This document shows positions 50,022-61,019 of a stretch of DNA of 64,000 bases, piece by piece (positions within the stretch are counted from its first letter, which is position 1; each line of letters starts with the position of its first letter). Made by a program: the position numbers and the translations under genes. This DNA comes from Aspidiotus rigidus. Taxonomy: Eukaryota > Arthropoda > Insecta > Hemiptera > Diaspididae. The notes under the pieces are model-generated. The model did not search any database. It saw only the letters and a list, made by a program, of their open reading frames with translations, and was not told the origin of the DNA. The stretch covers positions 868,001 to 932,000 of the forward strand of contig JAVHKY010000056.1 in NCBI GenBank assembly GCA_035079385.1. The letters are read 5' to 3'.

Positions 50022-52567
50022 CAGAGAAAGACTAATGAAGATGATCGTCAAAAATTAAGAGTTGTTGTTTATCGTTCACAGGAGGACCGAAATATTATGC
50101 CGTGAGAATAGGGTAAATGAATGCACGTTAGACTCGATTTCTAATTCTACAAACTATCCATAGTCTTGCATGAATTAATCATTGTTAGAAAATATTCTAC
50201 TTGAAAATCATAATACAAAAAACTCGCAGCCTACTTCGTTAGCTGCTCGGGGTTATCTTCATTGACTATGTTAAACGAGGCAAACAGGGAATCTGTTTTA
50301 TGGGGGTTTCTTCGTTTTATTGTTTCAAGTCTCCCTTCTTATCATATATGGCTCGGAGGTCAAAATTTTTCAAGTCCCACGTTTTGCCGGACGGCACCCG
50401 TCATTTTTCTCTAAATTACCCCCCTACCAGCCTTGTTAAAACAATCGCCTAAGAATACTTCCTAATAAACGTAGGTAGTAGGTACTCAAATCCACTTCTT
50501 CCAGTCCACTCCCTGTCCTTCAAAGCCAGTTTTAGTGCTAAGATTGTAGAATAGTTCAGGATTGCTTATACTTTCGGGAAAATCGTGACGCCTCCTCGAT
50601 ACGTTCCCGTATTACGACGATATCAATTTCTACAACGTCATTTTTATTGAATATACTTGAGCAAAAACCATAACGCCCCTCTCCCTTCATCGTATCGTGT
50701 GTTACGCAAGCTAAAACTGAGGCAAGACGTAGGGACCAGTATAAAGCGAAAAATGTAAGATTTGTGGGATCCGGAGCAAAGCAAGCATGTAAAATACGTA
50801 ATACACAACATGTAGATTTTGCCTCCCTCCCTCGCGCTTGGTACAAAGCTCGGAGCTTGAAATTTTTCTGATGATGATTATCTATAAATTATTGATCCGT
50901 GGATTGAATGAATTATCGCTATATTTTTATGAGAAATGTTATACTCTCGAGGATACGAATTCATTTAAAGAATACAGAAAAAGTCGGTAAAAGTGTACCT
51001 TTCGACATGGGTCGATCTTCTCAACAATGTTTCCAAAATTTTTAGTATCTTCTTACTTCCCAGCAGCTCTTCCGGCGTCCTGCACAATTCAAAATTTTAT
51101 TCCGGAGTAGTAGTACACGTTGCTTTTGAATTTAAGAAAATTACAACCTATGGCCCTTGGATGAGGGGGGGGGGGCGGAAAGTTTTTGAACACTAAGCTG
51201 TGACGCATGTCAATGTAAGAGTCAGCCTACAAGAAATTCTTAATGGCTTTGGAGCTCTGAGTTTGGGAATTTTGAGACGTGATTTTCTGATCTAAAAAAA
51301 TTTGACCACAATTCAACATTCTTCGAAGGGCCCTTCATAATTATAAAAAGACGATTTAGTCTATTTTTCATCTCTTCTCCCCCATATAAGGGTACGTAAA
51401 ATCCCGATAATTCAATAAAAAGCGCTTCATTGTCAATATCGTTTAATACTCGTTTATGACTGAGACGACTTGAATATTTTCATTGCAAAATAATACAGCA
51501 ATAAGAGGAATGGTAGAGAATATAAAAAGTTTCGCTCGTTTTTTTTTGATGAAACTTTAAATCGGTCGCACGCAATTTTCTTTTTTTTTTCCTCGCGCTC
51601 TAAAGGCGAATTTCGCAAATTATGAATTGTGGAAAGACTTACGTCAGAATTTCATTTTTATTTTCCCTACCCGTAAGTAATATCAACTGAAGATTCTTCA
51701 ACGTCCCTCTTTTAAAAATCCTTCCATTGAGCTCCAACTTGCCTAAAATGAGTTTTGAAAAAAATTTTGATCTTTTGTTGATTTTAGAGAAAGCACTTGC
51801 CTTAAAAGACTCTGAATTCATCAACAATAAAATGAGTCACAATCAGACAAATTCAACTTGAATTAATTTTCGCAGTACGAGCAAAAAACGCAAAAAAAGT
51901 TTCTGTTTTAAATTAGCGATTCTAATGAAAGTTTCAACTAACTTTCAACTTTCGAGTGAGCTTACTCCAGAAGCGCAAAAAGGTTCCTAAAATGTCAAAC
52001 GGGCCTTCAAAAGTTGAGGGTTGCAGAGTGTGAGACTGACTAATTCGTTTTTCTCGCCAATTCAAATTTTGCGGAGGAGGATTGTGTCCATCTTCACATC
52101 ATTGTACAACAGCAAATTTTTGTCCTAGGGACTTAATTTCCATCTCTTCTACAAATTCCGCTAATAACCCACCCCTCCCCCCCAAAAAAATTTCCGACTC
52201 AAGGTTGGTTCGTTTGACTGCAGCTCGAATGACTACCGTATTTAAGATAAACCTCTCCCAATTAATGAAAATATGAAATGTTGGACGTATTCACTGAAAT
52301 TAGAGGCTCATCGCAAACATATCTCGACCATGTTCTAGAAATAATAAAACAAAACTAACACGAGGCTTCAACAGAATAGTCCCTGAAAACGATCTACAAA
52401 TCGATCACACTTCTTTTTTATGCCAAAACCTCTTGACCCCAACTCAACACTTGGTACACCACATAGTAGTATGGGTACAAATCATTAACTAGACGACCAA
52501 ACATATATACAATCATTATTCAAACAACCAGTTTAAGTAATTATCCGCGTTCGCGCACCGAGCATGT

Positions 52568-52596
52568 CACACACACACACACACACTCACACTCAC
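52568..52596. repeat. (CA)n microsatellite
   Basis: An uninterrupted CA run to 52586, then interrupted CACTCAC units. Intronic simple repeat. Confidence 0.9.
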
Positions 52597-53911
52597 ATAT
52601 ACTTACACGCGGGCATATAAATTGACTTTTATATATATTCACTTAGAGCATACATGCTAACCAGAGGGGGTCGTTTTTAACATCTATTCATCGCGCGTAC
52701 CACGTCGTTTCAGAAAGCATAATAACAATTCGACACTCTTGTACAGGTATAATATAATACAACAATTAATCGTAATAATAGAATTTTCAATACATTGTAT
52801 TTTTTTTTTTCTTCTTCTTTCATCTCCTCTTAGTCTAAAGTACCGATGTGATTAATCGAAAGTACCGCGCGCGACGACGCGACGCTACGCGAGTAAACGC
52901 GTGAGATCCTCCAACCACTTCCGCGTCGTGTGTGAGAGCGCTTCTCCGGCCGTAAAATTAAAAACTTCTCGAATGACAAATAACTGTATTTATGACATCG
53001 AGGTTAATGAAGCCGCGCAGCACATCGGTGTACAGAGTTGTACACTAATTAGATTACAGGGTGGTGCACGGTGGAAGTTTTGAGAAGGGATTTTAAACAC
53101 AGCTTCGGAGTAAGCGAAGAAACGATTAAAATAATTACGTGAAGTACATCGTACGCACCCGAATATAGATCAACCGTCTGCGCTTGGCCGGCTAGAAAAT
53201 GTTTTATTGGCGCCAAAAAATATATTCGAACACCTTTCTTTCAGTTTACTCAATATAGACGCCTTATAGGAGAATACGACGCGTCTGCCGCGCGACATAT
53301 ACAGCAGCTCTAATTTTCTTCCTGTTTCGAATGATTAAAATTAAAGACGTAAAAAGGAAGAAAGAAAGAAAAAAAAAGGTTTACACTCTCGCAACATTTG
53401 TATAATATGTATAGAGTACGAAATGTGTTTTTAGTACCTATAATATTATCTTAATCCAACGCTCGCTAGAGCGTAGGCAAGCATCTTCTCTTCATACTTG
53501 ATGCTGCTTTAGGACGTCGGTCCGCTATTCGAAAATTCAGTTGTTTATATTCTATCTGTAATGCTATCGTATATCAACCAACACGAAGGCAGCATCATAT
53601 GAACATATAGTAGACCGACCGAACGAGCGAGAGAGAAAGGAGGAATATCAGTTTACTAAAGTATTCCGGAGGTGTTCGCGGACAAATGATCACATATTCA
53701 GAACACGTCACAGAAGGCGGTTCTTATCACCGCGTTATATGTCGATGTTGACGTTTTAAAATTCATTTCGTTCATGAAGAATCCGATTTCTTTATAACCG
53801 CATCGCCATCCAATCGAGCGCACGACTCCAAGAACTCCCCGTTATTGCCTCGATGACCAAATAAAGCTTAGGTATACATATATACTGATTCAATTCCGAA
53901 TTCTGTTACAG

Positions 53912-54334
53912 GTAAATAGGCCATTAACCATGAAGAAAGAAGGCATACAAACACGGAATAGAAAATTGTCGTCCAAGTCGAAAAAGAAAAAAGGTTCCGG
54001 CAGTTCGTCCTGTTTGTCGTTAACCGGAGTTATGACTGATATGATTAAGCCGCTGGATCCGAGCTTAGGCGCATCAGGCAAGGGCGGCTTCGGCGGCGGC
54101 TTTGGCAGCGCCGGCCACCATCACCTCAGTCCGTCGACGTTGCACTCGCACCACGCGATGCAGCACTACATGTACCAGACGGCGTACAATCATCAGTCAA
54201 ACCTTCACCACCACCATCATCAAAGTTTTGTCGCCCCTGGTCCACCCGGACCTCCGGTCGCAGCGCCGTCAATGCACCACCATCCGATGTCCACGCTCAC
54301 GGGACTTGGATTATCAGCGTCCTCCAATAATATG
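53912..54334 (+). CDS. grn: grain/GATA2-3-class transcription factor, C-finger basic tail and C-terminal region
   Basis: This exon gives 141 codons in phase 0. It begins VNRPLTMKKEGIQTRNRKLS then SKSKKKKG, the basic tail that follows the C-finger in GATA2/3 proteins, contacts the minor groove and serves as nuclear localisation signal. After this come IKPLDPSLG, a Gly-rich stretch (GKGGFGGGFG), and a His/Ser/Pro-rich tail with HHHLSPSTLHSHH, a five-His run and PGPPGPP. The tail is less conserved in the family and probably disordered. The acceptor is CTGTTACAG and the donor ATG|GTAAGT. If the donor is not used, translation would continue for 11 residues (VSDNVLDFSFA) to a stop at 54368-54370, giving an alternative C-terminus. 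Confidence 0.95.
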
Positions 54335-56996
54335 GTAAGTGATAATGTTTTAGATTTTTCATTCGCATAGCTTTTATTCGACTGCAATAAAGTTTCGGAA
54401 AATTAGGCTCAATATTGAGGATGGTCTTTGATACCTTCTCATCTAAAAACAGAAAAACATTGGGGTAAAGGTGTGGATAAGTTCAGGAAATGCCATGAAA
54501 TCATCTGATGAAAATAGTTAGACAAAAATATGTTTTTATACCATAATTTGTTTTCAACAAATTCGAACATCACGTTATAATGAAAGATAAAATATATTAG
54601 AAAAAACTGCAAATCTATGTTTAGAAAAGAAACAAATCCATCAGAAGTTAATCAAACCAAAGATTGATAACACTAGGCAACAATTGAAAATTTTTTGAAA
54701 ATTGCTGAAGTGAGATAGGTTGTATCTAGAAGTATTTTTTGCGCTGATTTCAGAACCGTTTTCCGTTTTTTTATAGGAGGTCGCGTTTTCTTGTTATCAC
54801 TTTGTTTAGTTGACGCGCATCGTCGCGAGACGAAGCGTTCTTTATCGAGCTTCGATCAACGATAGCAGTATCAACGCTCGATAAGGAACGCTTCATCTCG
54901 CGACGATGCGCGTCAACTAAACAAAGTGATAACAAGAAAACGCGACCTCCTATAAAAAAACGGAAAACGGTTCTGAAATCAGAGCAAAAAATACTTCTAG
55001 ATACAACCTATCTCACTTCAGCAATTTTCAAAAAATTTTCAATTGTTGCCTAGTGTAATTTGAACTTTAAATTGAGACGACTGAGGAAGGGGGGGGGTCT
55101 TTCATTTTCCCAACTCTGAACAGTTTTTCATCAATTCGTTACCAATGAGTAGATACAAATCTTATTTTACCTTCCGTTTAATTTGCCCGGACTTTTACCT
55201 AATCATTATAGATTTAATGATATAATTAAAAAAAAAGTGCACGTTTTTAATGGATCGTCAATAGGGGTATTTAATGATTCATCGTTAGGTTAGATTCTAA
55301 TTCTTGTAGATTACACAAAAAACGATCAGAAGAAAGAAGAATAAAATATAGTTTATTTTACTCGGATTTCATTAATTGTACAGAGTATTACATCGACGAC
55401 AAAATAATGATCCGTCTTAGACTACGGGGTAATACCTGTTACTAAACATGAATGTGTATACAGTTTTACAATATTTATGTCATCGTTATACACAACTTCG
55501 TTCAGAACCTGTGTAATCCGACATAAAAATAAAATACTGTAACACGGCACGGTGCTGTAAATAGCGGACTTTGAAACATTAATTCGATGGGCGTATATAA
55601 AAATATAACCCTACCGGTGCTGACGAGATACGATTGTTTTTAACCAATAACAATAAAAAAAAAACCTATAGAGATGCAATTTTACTACGATTTTACGCAC
55701 ATTCTCACTCATGAGATAGGTCCTAATATACCCATGGGAACCAAGAAATAAAATGTAGTTATTAAAATAGTTAGGTATTCGTAAATTACAAAAATATGCG
55801 GCGCTAACTCGCAGCTTGAATTCTCTTTTTTTACAGGTCAGTTGGAGAGGCGTCGATTTTACCTGATTAGAATAAATAATTAAATTAAATTTATAAATAA
55901 GTATAAACATACGGAATTGATCTCCAAAACATTCATGTCTTTTTCTTCTGATATGTTTCTTTTTTTCTCTCTCCCTATCTCACACTCTCTTTTTTCTTCT
56001 ATTATGATATTTATATTATAATATATTATTTTCTCAAAGTATATGTCTTGAGATTTTGTGTCGGAAAAAAAATAGAATGATTATATTGAAAACTTCAATC
56101 TACTCGAATTCTCTCCATTACGCAATATTTTTCTTTTTTTTAATTGTAATGATCACCTGTCAAGTTCCGTAACTGTCTTCATTTTCTTTTATTTTGTGAA
56201 TTTTATTTACTTTGTTTTTACTTTTGTTGACCATTCCCTGAAAAGGAAAAGTACCTACAAGCGCGTTCCATTACAATTGTTGAGCTATTTCCATTGAAAT
56301 AATTTGAGCCGCCTCCTTTAACACAAACATCCTAGCTGTCTTGTATGTATTTCAGATTAGAACTCAGAATTTTTCCAAGTTTCAGAAGTACGTCTAATCC
56401 ACACCTACTTTGAGACATCACTAGAGAGGTAGAAATTTTGGCCACACGACAAGTCCATACTTCACCTCTTCCCCTTCAACCCTTTCATAAACATTTTCGC
56501 GTGATTGTCCCTAACCAGTAGAGGAATTCTAATTTCTACTAGCTATTGTATGAACTCAAAAGTTAGATCATGAGTGATTCCTGGGAAGAGGAAGGCATAT
56601 ATTGCCTAGTAACATAGTATGAAGTTCTAAAGAGCTTATTTGTGTATTATTAGGTGAAGGGTGTCTACGAGTTCAATAAGTCCAATAAATTCGTCACGTT
56701 CATTAAGACGATCAAAGTTATTCTTGATAAATGGGCAACCATAAGCCTGAAGATGTCAAAGTTTTGAACGAAAAGTATTACACAGAAAATTTTTCCATTA
56801 CAATCCTTCGTTCTTTTGTACGAGGTTGGTAGCAAAGATAGACGTGACATTTCCCAAACTTCTATGAATAAATTTCACAATTCTGTAGAAATCTTAAGAT
56901 GCAACAGTCAATTAACATGATATAGCGAGTACATTAACAAAGCTATCTTCAATAAATACTTAACCTAAGTTTTCTCTTCGCTTTTTCTGCCCATAG
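54335..56996 (+). other. grn: Last grn intron (about 2.7 kb)
   Basis: Donor GTAAGT at 54335 and probable acceptor TTCTGCCCATAG ending at 56996. It contains the CACTA-ended foldback element. The remainder is AT-rich with a poly-G run near 55090 and no coding signal. The call depends on the terminal exon being real. Confidence 0.65.
54671..55055. mobile_element. CACTA-ended foldback element (MITE-like, 385 bp)
   Basis: The two 180-bp arms, 54671-54850 and 54876-55055, are almost perfect reverse complements around a 25-bp loop. The ends read CACTAGGCAAC and GTTGCCTAGTG. The element is flanked by TAA on both sides (54668-54670 and 55056-55058), consistent with a 3-bp target-site duplication. CACTA termini plus a short duplication are features of the EnSpm/CACTA superfamily. 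There is no transposase, so this is a non-autonomous element. The few mismatches between arms suggest it is fairly young or kept uniform by conversion. It lies wholly within the last intron. Confidence 0.8.
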
Positions 56997-57065
56997 GTAC
57001 ACAGCCATCTGTTGCAGCCGAAAGGACATAGAATTACTTCGCCTCATAAGTACCAAAATTGGTGA
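56997..57065 (+). CDS. grn: Probable terminal coding exon of grn
   Basis: A strong pyrimidine tract (TTTTCTCTTCGCTTTTTCTGCCCATAG) precedes a phase-0 frame of 22 codons, read as VHSHLLQPKGHRITSPHKY then QNW and a TGA stop at 57063-57065. The phase matches the end of exon 53912-54334, so the protein would end in SASSNNM followed by this tail. I do not recognise the tail as a conserved GATA2/3 C-terminus, so the call rests on splice signals and phase. An alternative is termination in the retained intron at 54370. Confidence 0.6.
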   Translation, partial: VHSHLLQPKGHRITSPHKYQNW

Positions 57066-57446
57066 AAGTGAAAAATTTCCAAAATAACACCCAAATGACA
57101 AGATTCGTCTACCAAGTCTTTTGAAATGGTATCATTAACGAGAGAGAGAAAGAGACAGAGCATGTTTGTTACAAAACAATTAAATTCCAAGAATCTAGCA
57201 ATTTATCAAATCTAAATACAACTATACACTAAAAGAATGTGATAAGGTTAAGCAGACAAAAAAAAAGTGGTAGGTAAGCAATTTTATAGACACTGAACAA
57301 AGGGAATGGTCAACAAATCTTCAGGAAATTTGTATGGTTTACAAAATTTTCAAGAACAAAAAATTGTACAATGACCTTCTTCTATTTTCAAAATTCAACT
57401 ATTCAGTCTTCTTTTATTTTTAAAGGTAAAATACTAATTTTATCAC

Positions 57447-57624
57447 TTTAAATGAGACAGTTTGCTTTTGTTGCCACCTTTATTCAAAAACAACTCGACG
57501 TTTCGACGCACCTCGTCGTCATCATCAGGAAACGTACGTTTCCTGATGATGACGACGAGGTGCGTCGAAACGTCGAGTTGTTTTTGAATAAAGGTGGCAA
57601 CAAAAGCAAACTGTCTCATTTAAA
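57447..57624. repeat. Perfect 178-bp palindrome (89-bp arms, no spacer)
   Basis: 57447-57535 and 57536-57624 are exact reverse complements with the centre at ACGT|ACGT. The next bases (57446 C, 57625 T) no longer pair. The right arm reads CCTGATGATGACGACGAGG then TGCGTCGAAACGTCG on the + strand; the left arm carries the same on the - strand. If transcribed within the grn 3' UTR it could fold as an 89-bp perfect duplex. Confidence 0.97.
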
Positions 57625-57665
57625 TTGATATCTGTTTGTCACGGAAAAACAAAACAAAACTTTCT
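57450..57665. mobile_element. Retroelement-like insertion with 15-bp target duplication; possible Penelope-like remnant
   Basis: The 15-mer TAATTTTATCACTTT occurs exactly at 57435-57449 and 57666-57680, flanking the palindrome and a 40-bp tail containing CACGGAAAAACAAAACAAAAC. An exact repeat of this length at both sides is best read as a target-site duplication. Each palindrome arm holds CTGATGA, a GACG...CGTC stem-forming segment, then GAAAC, which matches the invariant core of hammerhead ribozymes. Such cores are known in Penelope-like elements, whose copies often have inverted or tandem ends. No reverse transcriptase is present. The assignment to Penelope-like elements is inference. Confidence 0.5.
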
Positions 57666-59639
57666 TAATTTTATCACTTTTAACAGATTTTTCCAAGACT
57701 GCATTCTAAATTTTCTTCTTTTTTTTTCAACGTTATACTAACTGTATTTGCTTCACCTGATTTCTAATTAAAAATTTTGATTGACCTGTAATTTTCCATG
57801 CATCTGAATCCCTTTGAATTTTTACAGTCGTTCAACATTTTAAATCTATATTTTTATTCTCTGTCACTCTTCAAAAATATTATTCAGACTGAATTTGGTA
57901 TTTGGACTTGAGCATTGTCTGATACTGAAATTATTATAAACATATCACCAATGATGCAAAATAGGGAAAATTTCATCCACAAGCACGCTTGTACAGAAGT
58001 CATGGGCAAAATCTATCCTATATAAGAACCATGTACTTAATATATATAATATATATATTAAAAAAAAAAAAAAACACATTGGTAAACAGGGTAAGCTATA
58101 ATACACAGTCCTCTTTCAGTTTTAAACTTGGATGGTATGACAATGGTGGATCTAATGTACTTAGGCGTGCGCATATGGATGCGAATAAAATGTGATTAGC
58201 ATAATAATTGAAGATGAACCTTTGATCTTTTTGAATTCCTAAGTTACCACTTATTAACTTATTTTATGTACGTATTTCGAAATTGTAAATAACCTAGTAA
58301 GAAATGAAAGAAAAACCATAATGTATTTTTATTTTCTAGTAACATTTACAGTACATCTAAAGAACCCATTATTTTAAGTAGTTAAATTTGTTTGTCAGCT
58401 CAGAAAGAATCAATTTTAATTTTGATACGTGTTTATACTTTTGCCATTAATAAGAAGGAAACATTGTACGTAGTCTACGTCAATATTGAAAGTTCACTCT
58501 CTCAACTTCTTGTTTATCGTTTATGAAACGCAAAAATTGGCGTAATACGAGTACATATTTAGGTAGGGAATAGATTTAATCCTTCTCTTAGATCTCAGCG
58601 TTACTCAATGGACTAATAATATTATTATACAAATGTGCGTGATAAATCAAAATGAACTATAATTCCATTCTGACTATTTTATCTGCAATCTACAGGCTAT
58701 TTTTGGCATCAGAATATTCTACAGACTGCAGTTATTTTAGATGATTGTAAGATATTTGCGTTGGATCTACAATTTCTAGCCTATTTTGATATTATTCTAC
58801 ATTTGATTATCTCGCTCTCATATACTACATCAATATAGGATGAAAAAAACCTAAATTTATTAGAAGGGGAGGGGGTAAATATGACAAAAATTCCGTGAAA
58901 ACTATTTACAAGTATAAAATATAACAAAAGCGCCTAGGTATTTGTGAAGATTTTTTATCGTCAAAACTGAAGTGCTTCTAAAAAATTATCGGTTCTTCCA
59001 TTCAGTTGTTTCAGAATCAGTACTTTATGGGACACAAAAAAATGGTTGATTTTTTTCTGACAAATACCATATCATCTTGATTGACAACTTATAATTATTG
59101 AAGCAGGCCAGTACATGCATCAGCTTCCCAGACTTTCATAATGACTACCTTTAAACAAAATTCAGCAAGATACTCGTAATATTGTTTTTTCAATAATGAA
59201 ATCCTAACGCACAACAAACTCACTCATTTTCCCAAAAGTCTTCTAATTACCTAGTAAACTGCAGTTGTTGAATTCTTCAAAGGTGTTTCATCGCATCAAT
59301 TTTGTGAGCAATAATTATTCAATTTTCAAAGTTCCTATTATAACTTATTATAATTTCCTTTGCACATTATCATCTATTTATTGTTAAGACATCAATTTTC
59401 ATCCATTTTGAAAGGTGTGGTGCTGATGAAAGATTTGGAAAAAAAAATATGATGTATTCTCTAATACGTACAATGAATGCTTTCATTATAATAAGAATTT
59501 TAGCAGAATTTTATTTTTATCTGTTGTCCTTTCTCCTAGTTTTATTTCATTTAAAAAAATGTTACTAGGCTAGTCCTTAATATTTCTTCTTTTTCTTTCA
59601 TATGTATTGTACATATTGTATTACTATATTGATGATATC

Positions 59640-59645
59640 AATAAA
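59640..59645 (+). terminator. Probable poly(A) signal of grn
   Basis: AATAAA followed within 25 bp by a GT/T-rich stretch (TTGTGTTTGTTTATATATTG), the usual downstream element. A second AATAAA at 60128-60133 is a possible distal site but lacks an equally clear downstream element. Confidence 0.55.
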
Positions 59646-60384
59646 TATTGTGTTTGTTTATATATTGTATTGTAAATTATAAATCATTGTTTTATTATTA
59701 TTCAACTGTTTTGTACTGCGTACAAACAAAAGATGAATACAGCTGCTACAAAGGTACACATAATATGTATAGATTTGAAAAAGAAACCAATATTACAGAA
59801 AAAATTCTTAAAATAACCTAAGTATTTGTTCAAAAATATTCTCTGTTCTTTTCAAAATGACTTGTTTTACAGTTACGCCCAATGTAAGTTTAAAACATAC
59901 CTTATTTTTCTTCAATCATTGTAATACCTATTTTTTCTTCATCTGTACGCGGTAACTTGTAATGCAAAAATATAGTGCAATCTAGTTTTTAAGTTCGATG
60001 ACGATTTGGACTCAATGTGCTATTGTATTTTGAATGGATATTCATAAACCATTCAAGCATTTACCGTCTGTACAAATATACTGAAATGTAAAGAATGAAA
60101 TTTAAAAAAAGATGAAAAAAATTCTTGAATAAAAATTTTCAATATTGTTCAAATAGTTTACTCATTCCTTCTTTCAGCATCCTTTGGTAATTCTTTACTC
60201 TTACCTCTCACTGAATTGCCAATTGGCCTCATCTACAAATTTTCTTGAAGAACTAAATTTAACTCCACTCCCATACAACTTATCATCTAACCATCTTTGA
60301 GTTTTCCCCTTATTTATGAGTTTGTATCAATTTTGCACAAAGATTCTTTGACTTAACAACATTCCGATATTTATAATAACAACA

Positions 60385-60796
60385 GCCTCACTTGCGCCAA
60401 TTTTGGCCAACGACCTCGCAACCGTCCACAATTTGTGAACTTTTGTGGCAAAATATATTAGAACAATGCTTCCCACGCCATAGTGTCCTAGTCCCGCTAG
60501 GGAAGGTGAGGGGTTGCTGGTTTAGTTGGTTAACCGCGCCTTTTCGACGCTGAACCAAATCGACATCTTTCCGTTCACCGCACATGCCGAGCGCCAGTAA
60601 TTCCCACCTCAAGATTATCCGACTGGTTGTTGATATAGGTTGATAGGCTCCGTGACTTTAATGGATAGCACGATGCTGGAAGTGATTGTTGGAGAGATAA
60701 CCTGTAACTGTTAACTTTTGCTCAAAGCTGGCATCAAACCGCTGACCTTCAAGTTACAAGGCCGTATTTGTACCGCTCCGCCACTGAGCCAATCCA
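60385..60796 (-). mobile_element. tRNA-derived SINE
   Basis: Read on the - strand, the head begins near 60796 with GGATTGGCTCAGTGGCGGAG, a good match to the tRNA A box (TGGCTCAGTGGCGGAG at 60776-60791). A B-box-like GGTTTGATGCC follows at 60730-60740, about 35 bp on, a tRNA-like spacing. These are the internal RNA polymerase III promoter elements of tRNAs and tRNA-derived SINEs. The following 350 bp is an unrelated body, so this is not a tRNA gene. A 74-codon open frame within the body (60388-60612, - strand) is treated as chance. The boundaries are approximate; no clean target duplication was found. Confidence 0.65.
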
Positions 60797-61019
60797 ATAC
60801 GTGCGTAACGTTAAAAACATAACTGATGAATAACCGCTAGATTATTTTTCATGCTATACTGAACAGTATACTGATGACTTCAAAACTAGATTAGAATTTA
60901 CAGGCCCGCATATCGGTCTCCAACAACTTCAGCTGATTTCTAAGCTTGGATTTCAGAGTGAACATACAGCATTGCAGGTATTGTATCGTATATTTGGCAT
61001 ATTCTATATAAATGTTGCC

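Larger units (their letters stand above)
44314..53911 (+). other. grn: grn intron between C-finger core and basic-tail exon (about 9.6 kb)
   Basis: Donor GTAAGT at 44314 and acceptor TTCTGTTACAG ending at 53911. It contains the TCGA-enriched tract (44.7-45.4 kb), a GAA-rich purine tract (46.58-46.63 kb), an inverted duplication (47.95-50.02 kb), a CA microsatellite (52.57 kb) and a short CpG-dense patch around 52865-52955. No coding exon was recognised. The HN|VNRP junction is the uninterrupted family sequence, so no exon is missing between them. Confidence 0.85.
57066..59665 (+). other. grn: Presumed 3' UTR of grn (about 2.6 kb)
   Basis: AT-rich sequence with no coding potential, running from the TGA at 57063-57065 to the first strong poly(A) signal. 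It contains the palindromic insertion at 57450-57665, a poly-A tract near 58062-58075 and two matches to the Pumilio-type element TGTANATA (58284-58291 and 59608-59615). Long 3' UTRs are common for developmental regulators. The limits are inferred, not demonstrated. Confidence 0.5.

Noticed and set aside
54102..54338. Second + strand frame over exon 53912-54334
   Set aside because: A Thr/Arg-rich shadow of the His-rich grn tail; the in-phase frame is clearly the real one.
53930..54370. ATG at 53930 as an independent gene start
   Set aside because: The ATG is the Met inside VNRPLTMKKEG, a conserved internal position of GATA proteins; it follows an acceptor in phase with the C-finger exon.
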